NCBI GenBank assembly: GCA_948099385.1
Contig: CANUEZ040000165.1
Span: forward strand, 4,352,501 to 4,416,500
Reading direction: 5' to 3'
DNA length: 64,000 nucleotides
Origin: Fasciola hepatica
Taxonomy: Eukaryota; Platyhelminthes; Trematoda; Plagiorchiida; Fasciolidae
Position numbers and translations under genes: made by a program. The notes under the pieces are model-generated. The model ran no database searches. It saw nothing but the letters and a program-made list of their open reading frames with translations, and had not been told where the DNA came from. Numbering within the stretch: the stretch's first letter is position 1; each line of letters opens with the position of its first letter. Shown in pieces: positions 30,306-40,925 of the stretch.

Positions 30306-32669
30306 CTATCCCTTTTCCCTTTCCAGTGATCCTCAGTGACGGCCAACCACTTCGGGCACTGTAATTACCATCTCCCTGGCAGGTGCACCTGGATAATATT
30401 GCTACACGGTCGTCTACCACTTGCTGTTTCCGTTGGTTCTCCTGTCCATGGTCTCACGTCTCGGTCAATTGTTCCTGGTTCACGCACCCCCATCGCGGTC
30501 GTTTTGTCCCCGGTACAATTATCCATGATCACTCGTGCCACTCCCAACAGTGCGGGGCGCGGTCACATCCACCGCTATGGCCGGCGCACATCGCGCGTGC
30601 AGGCCGTCTGCAACGATGTGCGAGCGCAACTAGACTGATGGATCACACCTCCTGCGTTCACTTCACGAAGTGTTTTTCAGATTGGGTGCCTAGCGCACGG
30701 CCAGTCCCACCCACTAGCACAGGTTGCGGATGGCACGCTCCGACCTTTCTCGGGACTACCGAATCCAATGCTGTCGGTTGAAAATTGCATGCTTCTCATC
30801 CTTTTTCCGCCACAGCTTGTTCACCTATAGCTCTTATCATCTGTTACCACTTTCCACTTTTGTCGCCCCACCACGGTATGCACACCTACCCGTTTTGTCC
30901 TTCCTCCTATGGCCTCTATTTACATCAACTTTCACTGCATTGAGTCACTATCGTCCTAACCACTCTTCTCCGCCGACGCTTGCCAATATCTCTTTTCCCA
31001 CCTGCCGTCATTGCTGGCTTCTATCATCTATGCGCTCTGTGTTACCCTCTGCTCAGAAAGTCCATTGGTAGCTTCCTTAAACCTGTCGTTCTGTTAAGTC
31101 CCTCCCTGTTCTCCCTCCTCATGCCCAGTGCCGTGATGCACCAATCGCACCAGCACCCATGACTAATCCGCATATTAGAACTTGCCGCTCCAAACTTCGC
31201 ACCTTTTACAGTCGAATTTATTATCTAATCACCACCACCTTATCTTCCTCACTTGGCTCCGCGATTCCTCTGTGGTTCTTTCCAGTGTCCTGATTAGTAT
31301 CCACCTGTTCAATTGACTGCCGGCACACGGCTCTCCAGCTCCATTGCCCCAACTCCTTTGCGCATTCATTTTTTGTGGCCTTTTTGTTCTATTACTGGTT
31401 CACTTATCTCGGGGCCTCCCGCTTCCTTGTCCGCCTCCTTCGTGTTTCATCTACCGTGAAATGATCTGATTGATGATTTCTTACCTGTGTCCCCTCGGTC
31501 ATTGCTTTCATCCCTTGATTCGTTTATTGCTCGCTACGAGCATTTTCTGTACCTTCCAGTGTGGTCCGCTTCTCCATGTTCCACCAGTGTAATGACAACG
31601 TTACGTCACGGTGTTCGTTTACAGTTCCAAATTGTTTGACCTGTCACCACCCGATTCCTCTGGTCCGTCACTACATCTCGCACCTGCATTGATCAAATAA
31701 TTAGACCCATTCTTACCTGTTTTCCTTGATCCTGTCTTTCATCTTCACTCTTCCATGAACTGCTCCTCACGGTCTTCATCACTTCTGTGTTACGCATTCT
31801 ATTTTTCTCTCCGTTGGGCTGCCATGTGCACTTGTCATGAAGTTAATCCACCACCATATTCCAAAGTTAATTCTACAACCATTTGATCTAACCCTGCCTA
31901 CTCCTCCTAATGACTGATAATTTCTTTCTAGGACCCCGTTTTTAGTGCTCCTGCTTCTCTTATACCTATATATATATATATAATATCTACATATATATAT
32001 AAACTTACGCATACATATCTATGTGCACGCGCTCTGCATCTTGCAGTTCCTCACCGGCCATCTCTCTTGCTATCATCCCAACGTTCGTCATCATAGGCAT
32101 CCATCAACTCTACATCTGTGACTCACATCTATGGTATCCAATCCTTCTAAATCGTTTTTGGTCATCTGAACATCCCTCTACGTCTTGCATTGCCCGCTGC
32201 CTGTTTTACTATGAGTTTTGTGTCCTGTCCGCCGACAATCCACTGAAAAGTCCAATGCTTCATTGATATCTAATCCGCTGCAGTGCACCTCATTTTTTCT
32301 CCATAGTTCCTCGCTACTGCAGTTTCTTATACCGATTTCCAGCCTTACTCGTGTTCACCAGTCGGCCTCCATATGCAATTACCCGGACCAGCCATTCAGT
32401 CCATCTGACCTTGACTTTGAAACTCACTGGGCGTCCATTCAAATCCGCTCTTGAACTCATTTGAACTCTACTCAGTCTCTATGGCGTGCATACGTTTATC
32501 CTATTTTCATCCTACTTTGTCACCCCTTCTGAGCCTTTTTATCCAATATTTTCATGAGGGTTTCCATATTTCCATAAATTATATCTGTCCATTCCATCAC
32601 CTGTATCAACAAAATCATGCACATGGCACGCTTCAGGAGTTTCCGAAATAAACCAGCATTATTATTATA
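30306..32669. other. 2.4-kb pyrimidine-rich, ORF-poor block
   Basis: The plus strand is strongly enriched in C and T, by eye about two thirds and more in places. There is no frame longer than 135 codons and none with a motif. It contains a TA/TATATA stretch near 31968-32000 and an ATT run (about 32656-32668) at its right end, just before the B3 ORF1 resumes. It may be a noncoding insertion with a 3' ATT tail, but I do not recognise it. Confidence 0.35.
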
Positions 32670-33540
32670 ATCATTAAATGCTGAAGTGAAACGCGTGAAG
32701 GGTGACACTGAGGTCACGGCAGACAGAAGTAGAAGACCGCTATTTCATAACCTTAGAGAGAACACCTGAAAGACGGTAGGATCAGGAAGGACGAAAACCG
32801 CCGGAATGTGACTGAGGTTCTTAGGATGGCTGGCCTACCTCTTACGACACCAATAGTCAAGTGCCATCGTATAGGACTATGGCGTGGAACACAACCAGCG
32901 CCGCCACGACCCCTTGTAGTTGTGTTCCACAGTGTCTACCGGAGAGATATGCTGCTGTCCAGGGCGGGAGCAGTTGAGGGCAGCAAGCAGAAAATTGTCA
33001 GGGTTACACCTGGCAACCCAGCATTTGTCAAACCGGGTAGTTTCATAGTCTCACTGAGAACGGGTACATCTGATCTGAAGCGGCCGAATCTACATAAAGT
33101 GAAGCTGCAGGTGCCCCATCTTGGGAAGTCAACACTTAAAGCCCAAGGAGTAATTCAGGTCCCAAAGGTGGCTTCAGGCACCGGTGAACAAAAAGCCTAA
33201 GTTCAGGGAGTTCAAAAGACCAAAAAGAAGGGGGATTCACGGGGCATTCAGTCCCATTGGTGCTGAGAAAGTGCAGCCAGCCGGCCCGATTCTAAAGGAG
33301 ACTCCCAAAAAGTCCTCTCTAGTGCAACCAGCGAAGTTGGAGGTATCAGAGGGAAAAGCCGAGGAAGCCAGTTGGGCTGAGGTGGTAGCAAGACCATCCC
33401 GGGCCATCGGTAAGGCAACTCAGAAAGGGGGGAACATCCTTTGGGCATGTTGAGTCTGACACCGGGTCGACGGATGGAGAGGAAAAACCAACGAAACTCA
33501 AGGCTTCCCTTGATATTCAAGATGCTGCACCGTAGACACC
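32670..33540 (+). pseudogene. B3 ORF1, C-terminal part
   Basis: The frame reads RSRRPLFHNLRENT, a stop, then VTEVLRMAGLPLTTPIVKCH, PRPLVVVFHSVYRRDMLL and KIVRVTPGNPAFVKPGS, matching LRMAG and MRITPDTPF of B5. The tail (33184-33453) is basic and holds EASWAEVVARPSRAIGK (B5: ESWATVVARTPTPLSR). It is broken by stops and one frame change. It would be the RNA-binding protein of the element. Confidence 0.65.
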
Positions 33541-33599
33541 TTTAGAGGCAAAAAACGGGGTATCATCTCGGAGGTTACGTCCCAGGGTACCCTAGCCGT

Positions 33600-34340
33600 A
33601 AAATTAACAATGAAGTCAGTAGCGAGAACCAAGGGACCGTCAATATGGTACACCAACACCCGCAGTCTCCCAGAAAAAAAGAGGGAACTGGACTACTAGG
33701 ATCGCAGAGTCTGATGTCATTGCGTTGAAGGAAACTTGGATAAAGCCATATACTGACATGCGCTTCCAGGGATACGCTGCCTACAGACAGGATAGAACAG
33801 ATGGAAGGCAGGGGGCGGAGTAGCACTTCTAATACGGACCGACATAGGCCATTGGGAGGCTCCGTTCAACTTGGTCTGCGGTAATGTACAGGCCAGATCC
33901 TGCCCACTCAGGATCGAGGAGCGAACAGTATGCATTATCTGTATCTAGAGGGCACCGCTAGCCACAGATGAGGAAGACGTTGAGCTCTTGCAAATGCTGG
34001 ATGCGGTGCTGGCACAGAAAAAGGAGTCCAACTTATTAGGGGATTTCAACCTACCAGAAATTAACTGGGAAAGCGGGATCGCACCAAGGGGATAAACGGG
34101 TGACAAGTTTCTGCAGTGGGTCCAGTTACTTGCACTTACGCAGCATGTGATACAGGCCACTAGACACAGAGGTGGACAGCACCCGTCTCTCCTTGATTTG
34201 ATCATAATGCGGCACCATCAGGACGTTAGGGAAATTTAGTGGTAGGAGCCACTTGGAAAAAGTGATCATGTGGTCCTAAGGGTCACACTAAGACTAAGCA
34301 AGGCGCAGAAGGAAATCGTGTTACTTCGGGGCTATGGGAG
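33600..34340 (+). pseudogene. B3 endonuclease domain
   Basis: Blocks in order are SIWYTNTRSLPEKKREL, a decayed ETW (EGNLDKAIY), AGGGVALLIRTDI, LAQKKESNLLGDFNLPEI, HPSLLDLIIM and PLGKSDHVVLRV. DFN and SDH survive, but several in-frame stops are present and the catalytic ETWL is altered. Confidence 0.7.
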
Positions 34341-34752
34341 AATCAACATAGATGAACTAAGGAGAGCGGCGGAGTAAGTTCAGTGGACACCGACACACAC
34401 AAACGCCTCCGTAGAGGAACGTTGGGAGACCATCAAGATGGGGCTACTCGAACTTACATAGGAGTTTGCACCTCTGAGGGTGGCTAGCAGCAGAAATCAA
34501 CCCCATGTTGGAAGTCAAAAGTCGGCAAGGCTATAGTTATTCGTAGGCAACGATGGGCGGCCTACAAGCATTACAAAACTCAGGGGACATGAAACAGCTA
34601 TAAGATGGCTAGGAACAGATCTCAAGCGATCCAAAGACTGGAGAAATATGCCTTCGAGCGTCGGCTAGCCGCGTCGGTCCGCACAAGCCCAAAGCGATTC
34701 TAAGCCTTTGTGCAATCTCACAAACGTATGAGAGGGAGAGTGTGTAGCAACT
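34341..34752 (+). other. B3 linker between endonuclease and RT
   Basis: This is the poorly conserved ORF2 linker. Readable pieces include TNASVEERWETIKMGLLEL, and several stops interrupt it. Confidence 0.5.
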
Positions 34753-36376
34753 TTGGAAGGAGCACAGAGACGACTAGCTCTAAACAACGAGGACAAGGCT
34801 GACATGCTCTTGGCATTCTTCAAGAGTACATACCGACTAGAAAATAATTTACAGGAAAGAATTGAGGGCCCACAGGCGCCTCCAATACCCGAAGTTACTG
34901 TAGGAGAAGAAGAAGTGTACGCGGAGCTGCAAACCGTGAATAGGAATAAGGCAGCAGGTCCAGATGGGATTCATCCAGCAATAGTTCAGCCTCTGGCCGA
35001 GGTCCTGAAGGCTCCAGTGACGAAGCTGTATGAAACGTCACTTAGAGAGGGAATTGTGCCGGAAGACTGGAGGAGAGAAACAGTGGTAGGCATTTACAAG
35101 AGTGGACCCCGGCAAAAGGCCGAAAATTACCGGCCGGTTAGCTTGACTTCAGTACTGTGTAAGTGTCTGGAGCGAATAGTCAGGAAACAGATCTCAGGGC
35201 ATCTGGTTCAACACAATCTCATATCAAATGATCAGCATGGGTTTGCGGCAAGACGATCCTGTCTGACGAATCTCCTGCTGTTCCTCGATGGGGTAACCAA
35301 GCGCCTGGACAAAGGGCAATCGATTGCGGTCTGCTACTTGGACTTCAGCAAGGCGTTTGATTCCGTGAACCACCGATTTCTGGACGTCAAACTGCAGTCC
35401 ATGGGAATTGTTGGAAAGGCAAGACAATGGATAAATAGTTTCTCAGCAGGGCAAACCTTTTGTGTGAAGGTGGGGAGTCATGTTTCAAAACCGGTAGGTG
35501 TAACAAGTGGGGTGCCACAAGGCTCGGTGCTCGGCCCTCTGCCCTTTCTCATCTTCACCAATGACCTAGCACGTGGGCTTACAAACCCCACCTTTATGTT
35601 TGCCGATGACGTCAAGATAGCTGAAGTAGATATAGAACTTGACGTGTCAGCAGTACAAAACTAGTCACGCGAATGGGACCTTCCATTAAACCTCACCAAG
35701 TGTCAATGCTTGACCACAAATACAGGGGCTAGTTAGAATGGTGTGGGTTCGTTGCAAGCGGTCTCGTAGGTCAAAGACTTAGGAGTTATGATGGACAACA
35801 GCTTCAAGCCGTCGAAGCAGTGCACCACAGCAGCCAATATGGCCAGGAGAGGACTCTTTCGAGTTAGATCCATTATGTCTTATAGAGATCCGGAGATCTT
35901 CGTTCCGATATATCAGGCCATAGTTAGGCCGCACATGGAGTACTGCGTGCAGGCCTGGGCACCGTACTAAAGAAAGATATCGACGGTCTGGAGAAAGTGC
36001 AAAAGATGGCCACTAGAATGGTGGCTGAGCAAGGGGGTGTAGCTACACAGAGCGTCTCGGTTCCCTAGACCTGTTCGCGGTGGAAAGATGGCGCTTTCGA
36101 GGGGATTTGATAGAAACCTTCAAGGTAATGAAAGGACTGTCAGGGATAAGCCGAGAAGATCTTTTCTCTCTGATCCCAGGGAGAGGCACAAGGGGGCATA
36201 GCTTTAGAATACAAAAGAAGCATTCAAGGCTCCAAATTAGTTCGAAGTACTTCTCGAGTAGAATGGTACCCTATTGGAATAAGCTCCCGGAGGAGGTCAT
36301 AAATACAACAACAGTGAAGGCTTTTAAGAAAGCAGTAGACCTATGTTGGGTGGCAGTATATCCCGAGTTATATTAA
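34753..36376 (+). pseudogene. B3 reverse transcriptase
   Basis: A long open frame (34753-35664) reads RNKAAGPDGIHPAIVQPL, ENYRPVSLTSVLCKCLERI, QHGFAARRSCLTNLLLFLD, CYLDFSKAFDSVNHRFL (motif A), GVPQGSVLGPLPFLIFTN and FMFADDVKIAE (motif C). A TAG at 35662-35664 stops it. The thumb continues (QCTTAANMARRGLFRVRS, IVRPHMEYCVQAWAPY), and the last part 36080-36376 is in another frame and ends with SSRMVPYWNKLPEEVINT. The palm is otherwise well preserved, so this is a fairly young dead copy. Confidence 0.85.
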
Positions 36377-36700
36377 GCAGCTTTTAGGGTCGGACGCGAT
36401 TTATTCATTGTTTCCATTTTTCTCTGCAAGGGCTGATACTGCATAATCTTTCTGCCTTTCAGAAAAAGGAAATCACGCAGTGTTGGGAGCTACGGGAACG
36501 CGCCGACAACACCACTATCTGGACACACGATTGGCTCTAGCCACACCAAGTCCTGTGCAAACTGAACTGAACTGAACTGAATTTGCGTAGTGGTCCTTGT
36601 CCAGCTCCTGGACCACACATCGGACGTAACGTTTGGCGCACGCCAGCTGAGGATGTCTGAAGAACCGCCTTAGACTGTAATTAATTTCCCACTAACTCAG

Positions 36701-36776
36701 ACGACGAGACTACACCTTGACGTGGTGTGATGGCCCACGCGTCTCTATAACACAATAAGCTATACAGGATGGCTTC
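36701..36776 (+). repeat. 5' terminal fragment of an RTE-C element (first piece of C1?)
   Basis: ACGACGAGACT and the following about 75 bp match the start of C2 at 51427-51503 closely. The match stops at GGATGGCTTC, and the next bases of C2 (after a gap of about 9) reappear at 44656. This is therefore probably the 5' end of C1. Confidence 0.6.
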
Positions 36777-37295
36777 GCAGAACAAAACTATCTTCAAGAA
36801 AAAGCTAGACCTCTACCTGGGTCTCTCCCAATAATTCCCTCTGTAAAAAACAACAACAAACAAAATAGTTGTCTTTTATCGCATATATGTTCATGAATGC
36901 CGCCCCCCCACTCAGCTTTAGGCACTGTCCACAGTGTGACACTGAATGAGGTTATATGTATCTTGTTTTCGCTGCCACCCCCCCCCCCCCCCCGCTTCTT
37001 TTTACTCTCGTTTCAGCTCGGTGAATCCGACAGAAGATCAAAGATTTCCTAAAGAACCGGGACAATTGGGCTCAAAGCCTCGAACCCGTGTAGTACTTCA
37101 AGACTTCAAGACTTCTTCCAGTCGCGTGGTAGTTAAGATATATGTATGTATATGTGTATATATGTACATGTAAATACATATATTTGTAGTGGTATCTGTA
37201 CTCATGTGTTTACAAGTGGTAATACATATATATGTATATACATATATGTATATGTGTATATATGTACATATATATATTTACATAAATATGTAAAA

Positions 37296-37334
<39 letters not shown>

Positions 37335-37377
37335 ACGGCTATGACAGTCGGTTGACTGTCATAGCCGTTGCACAGTA
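36777..37377. other. Simple-repeat region: C16, TATA-type microsatellites
   Basis: It begins with a small frame reading TIFKKKLDLYLGLSQ and a stop, similar to a CR1-like ORF2 end. It contains a run of 16 C (36978-36993), ACA repeats near 36850, and long ATAC/ATAT microsatellites with a TA run from about 37299 to 37330. Confidence 0.55.
37331..37372. repeat. Perfect 19-bp stem hairpin with GGTT loop
   Basis: TGCAACGGCTATGACAGTC (37331-37349) is followed by GGTT and its exact reverse complement (37354-37372). It abuts a TA microsatellite on the left, and a CACTGG begins six bases after it. It could form a cruciform. Confidence 0.9.
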
Positions 37378-37470
37378 CACTGGTCCCCAAATAGTCACGA
37401 AGTAGTCCCTAGGTCGACCCCGTTTGATCCCCAGATCGATCCCAAAGTGACCCCACTGAAACGAAAAAAG
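37378..37470 (+). repeat. Candidate left end of a second transposon (T2)
   Basis: CACTGGTCCCC at 37378 resembles animal EnSpm termini (CACTG). It is followed by GTCCC, GACCCC, GATCCCC, GATCCC and GACCCC units every 8 to 14 bp, the same kind of subterminal array as in T1. No matching right end was found, so this is tentative. Confidence 0.35.
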
Positions 37471-38234
37471 GTCGGTTTGGGGGCATTTTTCGGCCGACCA
37501 CGCAAAAACCCCTCCTATATTTGGTTACCTGTATTACATTACAAACTCAGTTCCCCGTATCTGCTTTCATAGCACTGCATAAACGACCCCGAAAACGAAC
37601 GATACTACTCCGGTGCGTCAAATAACTAAACGGAAACGTCCCATTTCACCGCTTTCATTTCCTACTTTCCAAGGTACCTTTACCACTTTCGGAATCACTT
37701 CCTTGCCAGTAACTGCGAGCCGCATTTCCATTACTGATTTCGGAAGAGAAAGAACAATACATTTGACGCGAGGAACATGTATTGATGGGTAAATTGTGCA
37801 GTGGTAGAAGGGATTTACAATTTATACCGAGTTTTGTTGTTCGTACCCGTTAGTCATATGAAAACTGCTCACTGGAATTAGTTTTCCGATGCCTAAAATA
37901 GGAGAGAGACATTCTTCATTGATCCCTCATCGTAAAACAAAGTGCAATGAGCAAAACTTTAACATCTTTATGAACTAGGAATCGAAATACGTGTACTGTA
38001 ATCCAATGGTAAATTTATTCCAAAGTGGAAAAGTGGTAACTGTGAATATGAAAATTATTATGAGGCAGAAACTGGAATCTCGTGCTGTATGGAAATGGAA
38101 AATATCGCAGTAGATGCATAGCGTAATATGCAATAACGCCTTACGAAATGTATCTTAAATAGAAGTCACTCACGTCGTACGTATTGCACTGAACGCCGAC
38201 GTCGCGATACAGTTCATACCGACTCTCTTGAAGA

Positions 38235-38499
38235 CTAACTAAACTGCTTTGTAAGCAACGACGCATTTTCTCTCGGATGAGCTGCGTTGTAGCCCCAGGG
38301 TAGTTCTTCCGGCACAGCGTCTATACCAATTTGAGTTCAAAATCTCATGCTCACCTATCACAACAGAACAAACTTTTGTTCCCTTCAGGGCAGGTCTTCC
38401 GTGTGCACCCTTCATGTTTACCTGCGCGAGAACTTTTATCGTCATTAGCTGACGCATCATATCCCTCGTGCAATCTCCAAAGTTGGTACCGGAAACTTT
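38235..38499 (-). CDS. BEN/DUF4806-like domain exons (T2 region)
   Basis: An exon from 38499 (after an ACAG acceptor) to 38355 reads SGTNFGDCTRDMMRQLM and VLAQVNMKGAHGRPALKGTK, the core pattern of BEN-like domains (CTR, L..L, N..G..GK.AL...KV). A 34-nt intron (38354-38321, GTGAGC...ATAG) joins it in frame to a last exon reading DAVPEELPWGYNAAHPRE and ending at TAG 38237-38235. More upstream exons are likely (an acidic stretch near 38600, DSLNASDIDNWL near 38890). It sits about 0.86 kb from the CACTG end, like the DUF4806 gene in T1, so it is probably a transposon accessory gene. Start not determined. Confidence 0.45.
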
Positions 38500-38502
38500 C
38501 TG

Positions 38503-40172
38503 TGATACCGTCTTTGAATAAAGGTCTACACTTTAAGCGGTCAAATTGCCTGAGGCGCAAAAAGTTTGTCCAAACCTCGAGTCCTCCTCGTCTTCACTGG
38601 CCACGTAATGGGCTTGTAAATATCGTGCATCATCTGCAGCGTTCCTTAATATCTTACTTGGTCAATAATTCAAATAGAATACCGATAAAAGCTTGTAGAA
38701 ATGTCCGGTACACTGAAATCGGTCGGCTGATGAACAGCATCAGGCTCAACTTCGCAGTCCGCATTTATTTCCCTGGCTGATGACCTCCTTCCCAAATCAT
38801 CTGATTTATGTGGCCATTAGGGTTCACAAAGCGTGGAAAATACTACCATTTACAGCGTTTAACCAATTGTCAATATCCGAGGCATTCAAAGAATCCACTG
38901 TGGAATAAGCGGCTCTGACGGAAGCTTTTTGACGTCACCAGATGGTAGTTCTCGAGTACCCAGGAACTGACACCTGCTTACGGCGGTGTCGTCTCATTTT
39001 TTGCAATGATAGCTATCAGACGTGGTTCGAATTTAAAAGGCATATAGCAGTACATAAAGCGTATTTCGTGAATAATTATAAAAGTCTACTAGCCACGTGA
39101 TAAACTTAGTTCCTTCCATCAAAAATGAAAACGAATACAGCCATTCCGTTACTCAGTCATTGCTGACCTAATATGGAATAGACGGACACTGCAGTAGACA
39201 TTAAAAATGTACGCGATATATATTGACTAAAGTAGCCGCGTAAACGTGACATAAACCGTCGTTATTGACGAAAATGAAGACTGGCTACAGGACGACTTAC
39301 GGCTAGCATGTAACCCTCGACGGATCGCGTGACAGAATGACGCACCTCAGTGAAACAAAAAAAGACGATGAACGTCAGTGACGGTGTTTCATAAAGAAGC
39401 GTACTCAAGATGTAGGAAAAAAGGAGGGTACTCATTTGTAGTGATAAATTTGGGTGCTTATATGCTTGAGGAACCCAGACAACCACTGGGAAGTGATAAA
39501 AAGCAGCGAAACAATAAAGTGGGTATATCTTCAAAACCATGAGGCTTATGGGGGATAAAACTTCGCGGTTGGCCATTTTGGGCCTAGTTAGTACCATTGC
39601 CGAACTTATTTATCATAAAAATAGTATTTTGAAAAACAGTCCCGGAAGGTACCGTTTGGGAGCGTGTTTTCGACCCCTTGTGCTGACTGTTAACAGGTCT
39701 GAGCGGTAACAGCCTTGCACAACCTTAATATACTAAGTGGTGGCTAACTTAAACAAAAGTCGCTGCAAAAGTAAGAACGCTATTCCTATTTTCCGCGAAA
39801 ATGATTTCACCAACTCAAACCATTTTCTGCAATACTCACGAATAACTCCAATTCGGCCATCATTAATGTTGGACCACAGGACACTATCATGCTCTGTTCT
39901 GTCCTCATTTGTTTGCCCTGATGGCGAAGCAACAATAGTTATTTCACAAAAACTACGTACTGCAGTTTTTACTGAAATACGCTTTTTATTCGGAAACTTT
40001 TTACTCTGGTTGGTTCGTTTTTGGTGAAGCGCTGTCTTTTTGGCAAAGAGTTTTATTCGTTGTGCGCTTGATAATTATGTTTATTCACACAATTATCACA
40101 ACCGCCTAGTGTCTTTGGTATACGCTGTCTGCGTTTTTTCCTGATTTACACGTTTTCGGTCCCTCTGATAGC
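38503..40172. other. Mostly unassigned; possible upstream exons and the B5 leader
   Basis: Candidate minus exons of the BEN-like gene lie up to about 39000. A minus frame at 39597-39262 and a plus frame at 39737-40027 show no known motif. The last few hundred bases are T-rich and may be the untranslated leader of B5. Confidence 0.3.
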
Positions 40173-40290
40173 ATGACGATCGTTTGCAGCGAAAATTCAT
40201 GTGGGGGTTAGTAGTTGCAAAGAGTATGTTGGGACAGGTATACAGTGTGATGGGTGCAATGAGTGGTACTTTAGTCGCACGCACGATTTG
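40173..40290 (+). pseudogene. B5 ORF1 start, first half of the PHD finger
   Basis: ATG 40173 begins MTIVCSENSCGG. A second frame reads CDGCNEWYFSRTH at 40246-40284. C-x4-C and C-x2-C-x2-W-Y are typical of PHD fingers. The second half lies beyond 40926. Confidence 0.5.
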
Positions 40291-40925
40291 TGGACTCGAT
40301 TCCCGTCCAGCGAATGGGGACGCAGAACGATAGCGATTGATGGTTGTTTGTAATTACATTGGTTGCCCTGTATAAATTACAGGAGCAGGGAGACTGATCG
40401 AGCTAATGACCAGAGCTGATGAGCTGGAGCGCGCCTTGCCGTTTGTTACGTAGCGTGACGAAGGTTTCAAAGAGCTAATCTTTTCCGGTACCAGGTGGAC
40501 TTAAACAACTCAGATTTCAAGCAACCAGTCGATTGAAGGAACTGATGCTAGATCGAATTCCTGACCTATTGAAAAACCTGGTCAACATTTGGCAAACCAG
40601 TTGCGTACCTCAATGGATGACTGGTGAGGATCACCCAAATGTCCTAAAGGGGTTCTAAGATAGGCTGATGTGTCCGACCGAAGGAGATTATAATACCGCG
40701 CTGGTTAAATCGGGTCTGGATGAGTGAAAGTACTTTGAAATACTTTTGTCCTGGCCATAAGCCACTTTGTGTGACTGAGAAGAAAGATTCGAAAAGGAAG
40801 ATTGCCTCTAGCTAGAGGAGGGCCTGACACCGGAGTTGGCCGCTTTTGGGGAGCGGTTGTCAATCCGAAGTAAATCTAAGTAAAAATACCTATTCGTAAA
40901 CAAGGCGCGCCTAAGCTCTAAGCTC
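40291..40925. other. Interval splitting the B5 PHD finger
   Basis: No recognisable protein is encoded. A frame near 40560-40650 reads LPDLLKNLVNIWQTS and VPQWMTGEDHPN, which I cannot assign. It is either an insertion or replaced ORF1 sequence. Confidence 0.3.

Larger units (their letters stand above)
32670..36582 (+). mobile_element. B3, CR1-like copy with CTGAA tail
   Basis: It starts inside ORF1 at its coiled coil (no PHD part) and runs through endonuclease and RT to a 3' untranslated region and four CTGAA units (36562-36582). The 3' region (GCAGTGTTGGGAGC, CGCCGACAACAC, CGATTGG) is closely similar to that of B5 near 44557-44620. The absence of the ORF1 start fits with B2 at 21861-22318 being its 5' part. 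Confidence 0.75.

Noticed and set aside
36562..36582. CTGAA repeats as an interstitial telomere-like or microsatellite locus
   Set aside because: The repeats occur only at the 3' ends of retrotransposon copies, after a shared untranslated region, so they are element tails.
36946..37390. Small tyrosine- and isoleucine-rich frames over the TA/TATG microsatellite
   Set aside because: They are translations of simple repeats with no coding character.
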